Shown piece by piece: positions 1 to 5,102 of a stretch of DNA of 5,102 nucleotides; positions within the stretch are counted from its first letter, which is position 1; each line of letters begins with the position of its first letter. The DNA comes from Burkholderiales bacterium (lineage in GTDB: Bacteria > Pseudomonadota > Gammaproteobacteria > Burkholderiales > Burkholderiaceae). The stretch spans positions 1 through 5,102 of the forward strand of contig CANFNO010000264.1 in assembly GCA_947447845.1 (NCBI GenBank), in the 5' to 3' direction. The notes beneath the pieces were generated by a model. The model was not told the origin of the DNA and did not search any database. It worked only from the letters and a program-made list of their open reading frames with translations. Position numbers and translations under genes: made by a program.

Positions 1-17
1 CTATTGTCCGCTTTCCT

Positions 18-46
18 TTGCCAAACATGCGCCCGTCTGGTGCAAT
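18..46 (+). promoter_or_regulatory. Possible sigma70-type promoter of the first porin
   Basis: A TTGCCA hexamer (18-23) matches the -35 consensus at 5 of 6 positions. After a 17-bp spacer, TGCAAT (41-46) matches the -10 consensus at 4 of 6. Transcription would start near 53 and give a leader of about 70 nt before the porin ATG at 124. This is pattern matching by eye; no other spaced pair in 1-123 looked better, but the -10 is only moderate. Confidence 0.35.
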
Positions 47-68
47 ACATGCAGCTTCCTTACACAGG

Positions 69-90
69 AGGTTGGCCCGGGGTTCCACCT
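69..90 (+). other. GC-rich hairpin in the leader of the first porin
   Basis: AGGT-T-GG (69-75) can pair with CCACCT (85-90), leaving one bulged T and a 9-nt loop, so the porin leader may be structured. The left arm overlaps a perfect AGGAGG (66-71) that has no start codon at a usable distance. The Shine-Dalgarno site that serves the porin is a different one at 111-115. The pairing is seen in the sequence; any regulatory role is inference. Confidence 0.3.
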
Positions 91-110
91 GGAGCCCTTT
101 GTTAAACCTT

Positions 111-115
111 GGAGA
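111..115 (+). promoter_or_regulatory. Ribosome binding site that fixes the first porin start
   Basis: GGAGA lies 8 nt upstream of the ATG at 124. It decides between that ATG and an in-frame TTG at 109, which would overlap the site itself and place five extra residues in front of a perfect signal peptide. The ATG is therefore preferred. Confidence 0.8.
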
Positions 116-123
116 ATATTTAC

Positions 124-1071
124 ATGAAAAAGACTCTCGTTGCAGCAGCAATCTTGGCCGCTTCCGGCGCGTCCTTCGCACAAGCCACCATCACTGGTAA
201 CTACACATTCGGTTGGACCAACAACACGACCGCTGCTGGTTTGGTTTCTTCTGGCCTGTCTACTGATACTGCTGCAGTTCAGTTCGCAGCTACTGAAGAT
301 TTGGGTGGTGGCATGACTGCTGCCGCTCAAGTTTCCTTCGGTGGCGGTGCTCGCGGCAAGACACTCGGCGGTGAAAACGCATTTGTGCAAATCGCTGGCG
401 GCTTCGGCAAGATCAAGATGGGCGCGATGGAAGCTGGCGTTGCTTATGACGTGAACTCCGGTGTTGGCGCTCCTGGCTACGGCATGGACGGCGCAGTGTT
501 GGCTGCCAATGTGACCAATGACTCTGTGACCTACACATTGCCCGCTTTCGGCGCATTCGCTGTGTCTTTGGGCTATGCTGACTACTCCGCTGTAGCTGCT
601 ACTGCTGGTGATTATGGTAACGATGCTGGAACAGCTGCATCTCCCCGTTCGGTGAACGTTACTGCTTCTTACGCTGGTGGCGCTTTGGCCGCACGTGCCC
701 GTTACCAGTCCTATGCAAACCAGGACTCTTCCGCTACTTCGTCAGCTAGCCGTCAATACATCGACGCTTCCTATGACCTGGGCGCTGTGAAGGTTGGTTT
801 CGGTTTTGCACAGAGCCAGTACAACGGCGGCAAGGAAAATGCAACTCAGTCGCAAGTTGATGTTGCAGCTCCCCTGGGTGCTTTGACTGTTGGCGCTTCT
901 TGGGCAAACAGCAAGGGCGGCGGCGCTGCTGCTAAGACTGGTTACCAACTGGGTGCTTCTTACGCTCTGAGCAAGCGTACCAGCATCAACCCCGCATACC
1001 GTAACTGGACCACCGACGGCGTTTCCGGTAACAACAGCGACTACCGCGTGCTTGTTAGCCACAGCTTTTAA
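124..1071 (+). CDS. Outer-membrane porin, general diffusion type (porin 1)
   Basis: This is a 315-residue precursor of a beta-barrel porin of the Gram-negative porin family (Porin_4-like), which would form a passive channel for small solutes in the outer membrane, normally as a trimer. Residues 1-19 form a signal peptide with two lysines at positions 2-3, an Ala-rich core and an ASFA|QA cleavage site, leaving about 296 mature residues, at the short end for a 16-strand barrel. Family signatures are TEDLGGG (57-63), the GGFGKIKMG strand (92-100) and NDSVTYTLPAFGAF (132-145). The chain alternates short amphipathic strands with Gly/Ala/Ser-rich turns and ends in aromatic Phe (VSHSF), the usual outer-membrane assembly signal. 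The arginine that often follows the KMG-type strand in related porins is not obvious here. It has its own ribosome site and terminator, so it is probably monocistronic. Substrate preference cannot be read from the sequence. Confidence 0.93.
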   Translation: MKKTLVAAAILAASGASFAQATITGNYTFGWTNNTTAAGLVSSGLSTDTAAVQFAATEDLGGGMTAAAQVSFGGGARGKTLGGENAFVQIAGGFGKIKMGAMEAGVAYDVNSGVGAPGYGMDGAVLAANVTNDSVTYTLPAFGAFAVSLGYADYSAVAATAGDYGNDAGTAASPRSVNVTASYAGGALAARARYQSYANQDSSATSSASRQYIDASYDLGAVKVGFGFAQSQYNGGKENATQSQVDVAAPLGALTVGASWANSKGGGAAAKTGYQLGASYALSKRTSINPAYRNWTTDGVSGNNSDYRVLVSHSF

Positions 1072-1075
1072 TTTG

Positions 1076-1095
1076 ACGCTGGCGTAAGCCAGCTT
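1076..1095 (+). repeat. Porin 3'-UTR hairpin repeat, copy 1
   Basis: Arms GCTGGC (1078-1083) and GCCAGC (1088-1093) enclose a GTAA loop, a GNRA-type tetraloop in RNA. The surrounding 20 bases are identical to 3162-3181, and both copies begin exactly 4 nt after a porin stop codon. No T-run follows directly, so this is not itself a terminator; the terminator is the next hairpin at 1110. Confidence 0.85.
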
Positions 1096-1109
1096 TGGAT
1101 TGAATGAAT

Positions 1110-1144
1110 AAAAGCCTCGCTGCAGCAATGCAGCGAGGCTTTTT
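1110..1144 (+). terminator. Rho-independent terminator of the first porin
   Basis: A long perfect stem joins 1110-1124 to 1129-1143 across a GCAA tetraloop (1125-1128). The GC-rich core GCCTCGCTGCA is followed by five T (1140-1144), partly inside the stem. It should separate porin 1 transcription from the oxygenase gene that begins about 100 nt later. Confidence 0.92.
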
Positions 1145-1242
1145 GCATGAAATGGTGCACGGCTTAGCGCGCGCATTGTGAACAAGGCGTCTTGATCGCA
1201 AACATTTCGATATTTTTCCACAGCTCCAAATTTATTTTCAAA

Positions 1243-1845
1243 ATGCACCTCGCCTCATTGTTCCCAACTCCCGTTGCGATGTATGAACATCCCGACATGG
1301 CGCAAATGAATAGAGAAATCACTGAGATCTTGGTCACCGAATCTTTGGTGACTCCATCAATTGCCCACAGCAACGTCGGTGGATGGCACTCAAACTACGA
1401 TCTGCAGTTACGCCCCGAGGCGTGCTTTCGTGAACTGAATAAACTGATCATTGAACATGCAATAGAAACGACCCAAGTCATTGCCAAGAGCTTGGGTAAG
1501 GGGCTTCCCAAATTTTCAGTAACGACCCACATGTGGGCGATGGTCATGCGTGATGGCAATTACACAATTCCGCACACACACGCGAACTCGCACTGGGCAA
1601 CCGTTTACTACGCTGATGCGGGAGATGCAGATGAAACAACATACCCTGAATCGGGAGTCATAAGTTTTACCGATCCGCGCAGTGGATTCCTGCCAATCCC
1701 AGGACTTGACTTTACGGGTGGCGACTTTGTGGTCAATGCCAAGACAGGCCAACTACTCGTGTTCCCCGGATGGTTGACGCACTATGTTCACGCATACCGG
1801 GGGTCGCGGCCCAGAGTAAGCATCGCCTGCAACGTGACCTTCTGA
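1243..1845 (+). CDS. Putative 2-oxoglutarate/Fe(II)-dependent oxygenase (TIGR02466 / 2OG-FeII_Oxy_5 type)
   Basis: This 200-residue cytoplasmic protein (no signal peptide) resembles the small TIGR02466-type family of presumed Fe(II)/2-oxoglutarate oxygenases, whose substrates are mostly unknown. The hallmarks fall in order: N-terminal LFPTPV (6-11), SNVGGWHS (43-50), MWAMV (97-101), the metal-site region PHTHANSHW (110-118) followed by VYYAD (121-125), DP (144-145), and GQLLVFPGWLTHYV (169-182), with H180 the likely distal metal ligand. RPRVSIACN (189-197) has R191 as the likely 2-oxoglutarate carboxylate contact. The usual LSGVYY after the HxH region reads WATVYY here. The ATG at 1243 is chosen because LFPTPV normally lies close to the family N-terminus; an in-frame TTG at 1192 would add 17 residues. 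Neither start has a strong Shine-Dalgarno site. The gene lies alone between two porins, and no link to them is shown. It looks AT-richer than the zwf-hexR side. Confidence 0.82.
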   Translation: MHLASLFPTPVAMYEHPDMAQMNREITEILVTESLVTPSIAHSNVGGWHSNYDLQLRPEACFRELNKLIIEHAIETTQVIAKSLGKGLPKFSVTTHMWAMVMRDGNYTIPHTHANSHWATVYYADAGDADETTYPESGVISFTDPRSGFLPIPGLDFTGGDFVVNAKTGQLLVFPGWLTHYVHAYRGSRPRVSIACNVTF

Positions 1846-1862
1846 AAAACCATAATTTTCAG
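1842..1862 (+). other. AT-rich inverted repeat at the oxygenase stop codon
   Basis: CTGAAAA (1842-1848) and TTTTCAG (1856-1862) form a 7-bp stem with a 7-nt loop, overlapping the TGA stop at 1843-1845. The stem is weak and no T-run follows it, so I do not call it a terminator. It is the only hairpin near the gene's 3' end, and how that transcript ends is unclear. Confidence 0.3.
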
Positions 1863-2011
1863 CTTGTCAGTAAGCTTTGCGTCCTCTGTTTCGCTCTCTG
1901 CGACTTTGCATTTCTTTACGGGAAAACCCTAGGCTAAAAAGCTGTCATATTTGAGCAACAAAATATCTTGATTGATCATTCTTCTGGCGTTTTTCTATCC
2001 AGCGCAGGGCG

Positions 2012-2040
2012 TTTAACATCGAAATATGGTCAAATTTAAT
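2012..2040 (+). promoter_or_regulatory. Possible sigma70-type promoter of the second porin
   Basis: TTTAAT (2035-2040) matches the -10 consensus at 5 of 6 positions and lies 17 bp after TTTAAC (2012-2017), a weak -35 (3 of 6). Transcription would begin near 2047, giving a leader of about 50 nt. A competing pair is TTGAGC (1951-1956) and GATCAT (1974-1979), 4 of 6 each with a 17-bp spacer, which would place the whole 2031-2070 dyad in the transcript. The rest of the 1846-2095 gap is AT-rich DNA in which I see no supported gene. Confidence 0.3.
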
Positions 2041-2070
2041 CAGCTTGTATTGCAAGCGAACGTAAATTTG
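2031..2070. promoter_or_regulatory. Nested inverted repeat upstream of the second porin (operator or leader hairpin)
   Basis: CAAATTTA (2031-2038) is exactly complementary to TAAATTTG (2063-2070). Inside it, GCTTG (2043-2047) pairs with CAAGC (2053-2057) around nearly the same centre. The outer arm overlaps the candidate -10 box at 2035-2040, and the right arm ends 16 nt before the GAGG ribosome site. It could be a protein-binding dyad or, if transcription starts upstream, a 5'-UTR hairpin. The symmetry is seen directly; the function is inferred. Confidence 0.45.
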
Positions 2071-2095
2071 AACCACATTAATTATTGAGGTATTC

Positions 2096-3157
2096 ATGAA
2101 AAAGACTCTTATCGCTTTGGCCGCTCTGGCTTCTATCGGTTCTGCATTTGCTCAGGCAACTATCACACCGTACGCGCGTATTGACTTGGGCGTTGGCTCA
2201 ACCACCAAGACTGGTGTTACTGACGCGGGTTTGACCGCAGTAAATGGTGGTTACAACACCAGTACGATCGGCTTTAAGGGCGAATCCGACATTGGTGGCG
2301 GCAGCAAAGCGTTCGGTAAGGCTGAAATCGGCTTTGGACCCGCAGGTGGCACGGGCTGGGCAAACAATTCTTGGGGCCGTACCGGTATCGTTGGTGTTTC
2401 CGGCGGTTTCGGCGCTCTTCAGTTGGGCATGGACTGGTCTCCGTACGACAATGCTTTCAACGAAGCAATGGACTACAACCACTTCTCCGCCGTTGGCGCA
2501 GCATGGAATGGTATGTACGGTTTGACAGGTGGCGGCGTGCACGGTGATAACGGTAACGATGCTGCAAATTCCGGTGCTGCTGTTGGTCACGTTCAATACA
2601 CAACGCCTACCGTTGGCGGCTTCAATGCCGTGGTCATGTACGCGCCCAGCAAAGACACAACAACCGGCAACAGCACGGCTTACACCAGCGCTGGAGTTAA
2701 TTACTCTGCAGGCCCATTGGCCATTTCTGCAGCTATGGAAACCGTACCCACCGCAAACAGCTTTGGCGGTGCAGGCAAGGCAACTGCTGGTGACGGCAAC
2801 AACACGACCGCATATGTTGTGACAGTTGCCTACAACCTGGGTGTTGCAACTGTTTTCGGCGGCTATGAGAATGCCAAGGCAAGTGGCGTGGTGGCAGGCG
2901 CTGGTTCTGCAACAGACGCAGGCTACTCTTTGGGCGTGAAGGTTCCAATGGGCGGAGTTGATCTGTCAGTGGGTTGGGCTAGTGAAGAAACTTCTGGCGA
3001 CTTGAAGGGCAAGCGCTCTGCTTATGCAGCGCAAGTTCTGTACCCCCTGGGCAAGCAAGCCAAGGCCTATTTTGGCGTTGTGTCTGGCAAGGATGACTCC
3101 ACTGGTACTGACATCACTGCTACCAAGTGGGCTACTGGTCTGACAATGTCCTTCTAA
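2096..3157 (+). CDS. Outer-membrane porin, general diffusion type (porin 2)
   Basis: This is a 353-residue precursor of a Porin_4-like outer-membrane channel. The signal peptide is residues 1-19 with an SAFA|QA cleavage site, leaving about 334 mature residues, a usual size for a 16-strand trimeric porin. The early strand segment GFKGESDIGGGSKAFGKAEI (59-78) is the family's typical 'G..G.EDLGGGLKA..' region. It is followed by VSGGFGALQLGMDWSPYDNAF (101-121), with GFG...LG and the downstream tyrosine-aspartate, and GHVQYTTPTVGGFNAVVMY (164-182). The C-terminus, TGLTMSF, ends in Phe as expected for BAM-dependent insertion. GAGG (2087-2090) sits 5 nt before the ATG. The first 14 bases of the gene match those of porin 1, and the two share the QATIT mature start, but the barrels have diverged strongly, so they are paralogues rather than a recent duplication. 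It is probably monocistronic, with promoter elements in the AT-rich gap upstream. Confidence 0.95.
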   Translation: MKKTLIALAALASIGSAFAQATITPYARIDLGVGSTTKTGVTDAGLTAVNGGYNTSTIGFKGESDIGGGSKAFGKAEIGFGPAGGTGWANNSWGRTGIVGVSGGFGALQLGMDWSPYDNAFNEAMDYNHFSAVGAAWNGMYGLTGGGVHGDNGNDAANSGAAVGHVQYTTPTVGGFNAVVMYAPSKDTTTGNSTAYTSAGVNYSAGPLAISAAMETVPTANSFGGAGKATAGDGNNTTAYVVTVAYNLGVATVFGGYENAKASGVVAGAGSATDAGYSLGVKVPMGGVDLSVGWASEETSGDLKGKRSAYAAQVLYPLGKQAKAYFGVVSGKDDSTGTDITATKWATGLTMSF

Positions 3158-3161
3158 TCCC

Positions 3162-3181
3162 ACGCTGGCGTAAGCCAGCTT
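3162..3181 (+). repeat. Porin 3'-UTR hairpin repeat, copy 2
   Basis: GCTGGC (3164-3169) and GCCAGC (3174-3179) close a GTAA tetraloop. The 20 bases are identical to 1076-1095 and, as in copy 1, start 4 nt after the porin stop codon. Sequence just outside the repeat is not conserved between the copies apart from being A-rich on the 3' side. Confidence 0.85.
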
Positions 3182-3190
3182 GAGATTTTG

Positions 3191-3231
3191 AAAACAAAAA
3201 CCCCCGCTGTGGAAACACAGCGGGGTTTTTT
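3191..3231. terminator. Bidirectional rho-independent terminator between porin 2 and hexR
   Basis: The stem CCCCGCTGTG (3202-3211) / CACAGCGGGG (3216-3225) has a GAAA tetraloop and is followed on the + strand by six T (3226-3231), ending the porin transcript. On the - strand the same stem is followed by TTTTTGTTTT (complement of 3191-3200). It can therefore also end the convergent hexR transcript, whose stop codon lies 22 nt away. Confidence 0.93.
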
Positions 3232-3253
3232 AATGGACTGCTTAAAGACTGCG

Positions 3254-4102
3254 TCAGGTGTAGCGCTTGTTCCGTAAGTTGTGCTTCATCTCGCGCAGCA
3301 GTGGCTGCAAGGTGCCGCTTCCTATTCGCAGGGCCACGCAGGTGGTCAGGATGTCGATGATCATCAAGTGCAAGAGGCGCGAGACCATGGGGCTGTATTT
3401 GTCGAAGCCTTCCGGGTGGTCTGCGCTGAGGTGGATGTCACCGGCACTGGCCAGGGGCGAACCGCTGGCGGTGATGACAATAGTGATCGCGCCATTCTTG
3501 CGTGCGATGTCGCAGGCGTCCATCAGGTCTCGCGTGCGGCCCGAGTTGCTGATGACCACCACGCAATCACCGGCACCCAGAATGGATGCGCTCATGACCT
3601 GCATGTGTCCGTCGCTGTAGGCGTTCGTGTTGATGCCTAAGCGAAAGAATTTGTGCTGTGCATCCAGCGCCACGATGCCGGAATTGCCCACGCCAAAGAA
3701 CTGGATTTTCCCGCCGGACTTGTAGCTTTCCAGCAGCGCGTTGACGGCCCGGTCAATTGCCATGCTGCTGGCATCGTTGCGGTATTTCAGGAACGCAGCC
3801 ACCGTGTTGTCGATGACCTTGACCATGACGTCGCCGGTCTTGTCGTCCACATCTACGCTGCGGTGAATAAAGGGCACGCCCTCGTTAACCGTGCCCGCCA
3901 GTTTGAGTTTGAAGTCAGACAGGCCGTCATAGCCCACACTACGGCAAAAGCGCACCACGGTCGGCTTGCTGACATGCGAACGATCCGCCAACTCACTAAC
4001 AGGTAGTTTGGCGAAGGCGCGTGGGTCAGCCAGGCACAGCTTGCCGACCCGTTGTTCGGCGGGAGCCAAAGAGGGCAAAGCGGCTTTGATGCGTTCCAGC
4101 AT
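3254..4102 (-). CDS. hexR: HexR-like transcriptional regulator (MurR/RpiR family, SIS domain)
   Basis: This 282-residue cytoplasmic regulator has an N-terminal RpiR-type helix-turn-helix domain (about 1-75) and a C-terminal SIS sugar-phosphate-binding domain (about 125-260). The recognition region reads SELADRSHVSKPTVVRFCRS (36-55). The SIS part shows FFGVGNSG (135-142), KFFRLGI (151-157), VVISNSGRTRDL (182-193) and a MVSRLLHLMIIDIL stretch (239-252). These follow E. coli and Pseudomonas HexR closely, including the two serine regions (S141; S185/S187) that correspond to those implicated in binding 2-keto-3-deoxy-6-phosphogluconate. HexR represses zwf, edd and related sugar catabolism genes in other proteobacteria. 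The gene starts 52 nt after the zwf stop in the same direction, so it is probably co-transcribed. The ATG matches the usual HexR N-terminus, although the bases before it hold no clear Shine-Dalgarno site. No convincing HexR-type palindrome is visible in the 52-nt gap. Another RpiR subtype is possible but less likely. Confidence 0.9.
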   Translation of the reverse strand: MLERIKAALPSLAPAEQRVGKLCLADPRAFAKLPVSELADRSHVSKPTVVRFCRSVGYDGLSDFKLKLAGTVNEGVPFIHRSVDVDDKTGDVMVKVIDNTVAAFLKYRNDASSMAIDRAVNALLESYKSGGKIQFFGVGNSGIVALDAQHKFFRLGINTNAYSDGHMQVMSASILGAGDCVVVISNSGRTRDLMDACDIARKNGAITIVITASGSPLASAGDIHLSADHPEGFDKYSPMVSRLLHLMIIDILTTCVALRIGSGTLQPLLREMKHNLRNKRYT

Positions 4103-4132
4103 AGGATGCTTTCAGGTTAGCGTTTCGGTGTC

Positions 4133-4154
4133 GGGGCGCCCCAAGCGTGGGGGC
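4133..4154. other. GC-rich inverted repeats between zwf and hexR
   Basis: GGGGCGCCCC (4133-4142) is a perfect palindrome, and GCCCC (4138-4142) can alternatively pair with GGGGC (4150-4154). The two pairings exclude each other because they share an arm. There is no T-run on either strand, so neither is an intrinsic terminator; they could form an intercistronic mRNA hairpin. Read-through from zwf into hexR remains likely. Confidence 0.4.
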
Positions 4155-5102
4155 TCAAGACTCTTCGCTCCAGCAGAAACCGTCGCGGGCAATCATCGCG
4201 CTTGATGCGCTTGGGCCCCAGGTACCAGCAGCGTAAAGGCGCGGGCCTTGCGGGTCGTTCTCCCAGTGGTCGATCATGGGCTCAACCCAACGCCATGCTT
4301 CTTCTTGCTCGTCGCTGCGCACGAACAGGTTCAGGCGGCCATCGATCACGTCCAGCAACAGGCGCTCGTAGGCGCCCACGCGCTCGGAGCCAAAGCGCTT
4401 GTCAAAATCCAGATCCAGTTGCACCGGAGCCAGGGTTTGCGACGCAGCGCCTTTGACGTTGCGGTTGGCCTGGCCTTGGGCAAGCAAGTGCAGCTCCAGC
4501 CCGTCCTTGGGCTGCAGGTGGATCACCAGTTTGTTGGCGACGTTGGTGTTGGAGTTGAAGATCGCGTGGGGCGTGGCGCGGAAGTTCACGACGATGCTGC
4601 CTTCACGGCCCGCCAGGCGTTTGCCGGTGCGGATATAAAAGGGCACACCGGCCCAGCGCCAGTTGGAAATCTCGGTGCGCAGGGCAACGAAAGTTTCGGT
4701 GTTGCTGCTGGGGCTGACACCGACTTCTTCACGGTAGCCCGGCACCTTGCCGCCGCTGCTGTTGCCTGCGGAATATTGGCCCCGGATAACGTCCTGTGTC
4801 AGCGACTCTTTGGTCCAGGGCTTGAGCGAGCGCAGCACCTTGAGCTTCTCGTCGCGGATCGCGTCTGCATGCGAGTTGATAGGCGGCTCCATGGCGATGG
4901 CGCACAGGAGTTGCAGCGCATGGTTTTGCACCATGTCGCGCAACGCACCGGTGTTCTCGTAGAAAGCACCACGGCTTTCCACACCCAGGTCTTCGGCAAT
5001 GCTGATCTGGATGTTGGCGATGTGTTCGCGGCGCCACAGCGGCTCGAACAAGGCGTTGCCAAAGCGCAGCGCAAACAGGTTTTGCACCGCAGGTTTGCCC
5101 AG
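4155..5102 (-). CDS. zwf: Glucose-6-phosphate dehydrogenase, C-terminal 315 residues (partial)
   Basis: The enzyme oxidises glucose 6-phosphate to 6-phosphogluconolactone with NADP+ (or NAD+), the entry step of the pentose phosphate and Entner-Doudoroff routes. The reading frame is open through the right edge, so the N-terminal Rossmann domain (roughly the first third of a usual ~490 residues) lies outside the window. The fragment begins inside the active-site signature, at the LGK of the family's RIDHYLGK motif; the DHY part is off the edge. It then shows the GALRDMVQNH segment, with the catalytic-base histidine at fragment residue 61, PGYREE, VPFYIRTGKRL with the substrate-contacting lysine near fragment residue 161, and the terminal GTWGPSAS segment typical of bacterial enzymes. 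A GTG at 5087 is internal, not a start. It is upstream of hexR in what appears to be one transcription unit. No frameshift or missing catalytic residue is seen in the visible part. Confidence 0.97.
   Translation of the reverse strand: MGKPAVQNLFALRFGNALFEPLWRREHIANIQISIAEDLGVESRGAFYENTGALRDMVQNHALQLLCAIAMEPPINSHADAIRDEKLKVLRSLKPWTKESLTQDVIRGQYSAGNSSGGKVPGYREEVGVSPSSNTETFVALRTEISNWRWAGVPFYIRTGKRLAGREGSIVVNFRATPHAIFNSNTNVANKLVIHLQPKDGLELHLLAQGQANRNVKGAASQTLAPVQLDLDFDKRFGSERVGAYERLLLDVIDGRLNLFVRSDEQEEAWRWVEPMIDHWENDPQGPRLYAAGTWGPSASSAMIARDGFCWSEES

Noticed and set aside
1104..1181. 25-codon ORF starting in the spacer and running through the porin 1 terminator
   Set aside because: It has no ribosome site, and its codons coincide with the terminator stem, so it is best explained as chance reading of a hairpin.
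1192..1242. N-terminal extension of the oxygenase from TTG 1192
   Set aside because: The extra 17 residues have no family counterpart, since LFPTPV normally lies near the N-terminus. The upstream AAGG is weak.
742..1248. Long minus-strand open frame antisense to porin 1 and its terminator
   Set aside because: It mirrors a strongly biased porin coding frame, shows no recognisable domain, and crosses the porin terminator. The same applies to the minus-strand frames at 1-390 and 2198-2596.
1861..1876. AGCTT/AAGCT hairpin downstream of the oxygenase as a terminator
   Set aside because: It has only a 5-bp AT-rich stem and no T-run after it; it also overlaps the alternative hairpin at 1842-1862.
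4103..4154. HexR operator or separate hexR promoter in the zwf-hexR gap
   Set aside because: No palindrome resembling the known HexR site and no convincing -35/-10 pair could be found in these 52 bases.
3281..4205. Several plus-strand open frames opposite hexR
   Set aside because: They are shadows of the GC-rich hexR coding strand; the minus-strand protein is a clear full-length HexR family member.
5085..5087. GTG at 5087 as a start for a short zwf product
   Set aside because: The frame continues to the window edge with the LGK residues of the conserved active-site motif, so the GTG encodes an internal valine.

Overview
The window looks like chromosomal DNA of a betaproteobacterium, most probably Burkholderiales/Comamonadaceae (Rhodoferax-like). 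This is inferred from the two small Porin_4-type general porins with MKKTL...AFAQA signal peptides, the glucose-6-phosphate dehydrogenase sequence, and the HexR-type regulator beside it. No mobile element, CRISPR array, tRNA or rRNA is visible.

Left half (1-3231, + strand): two outer-membrane porin genes (124-1071 and 2096-3157) flank a 2-oxoglutarate/Fe(II) oxygenase-like gene (1243-1845). Each porin has its own Shine-Dalgarno site, a signal peptide and a strong intrinsic terminator, so the three genes are probably separate transcription units. Exactly 4 nt after each porin stop codon lies the same 20-base sequence, which folds into a GUAA-tetraloop hairpin; a rho-independent terminator follows. 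This duplicated two-hairpin 3' end is the most distinctive structure in the window. The 250-bp AT-rich gap before the second porin holds a nested inverted repeat (2031-2070) that overlaps a possible -10 box.

Right half (3254-5102, - strand): the C-terminal two thirds of zwf (glucose-6-phosphate dehydrogenase) runs off the right edge. It is followed 52 nt downstream by a hexR-like RpiR-family regulator in the same direction. Together they make a central-carbon module (pentose phosphate/Entner-Doudoroff entry) in which the regulator is probably co-transcribed with a likely target. The hexR and second porin genes converge on one terminator hairpin (about 3191-3231) that carries T-runs on both strands.

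Overall this is mostly ordinary housekeeping and envelope content. The points worth a second look are the conserved porin 3' hairpin, the upstream dyad of porin 2, the isolated oxygenase between the porins, and the zwf-hexR gene order. I see no convincing evidence of a wholly new system.
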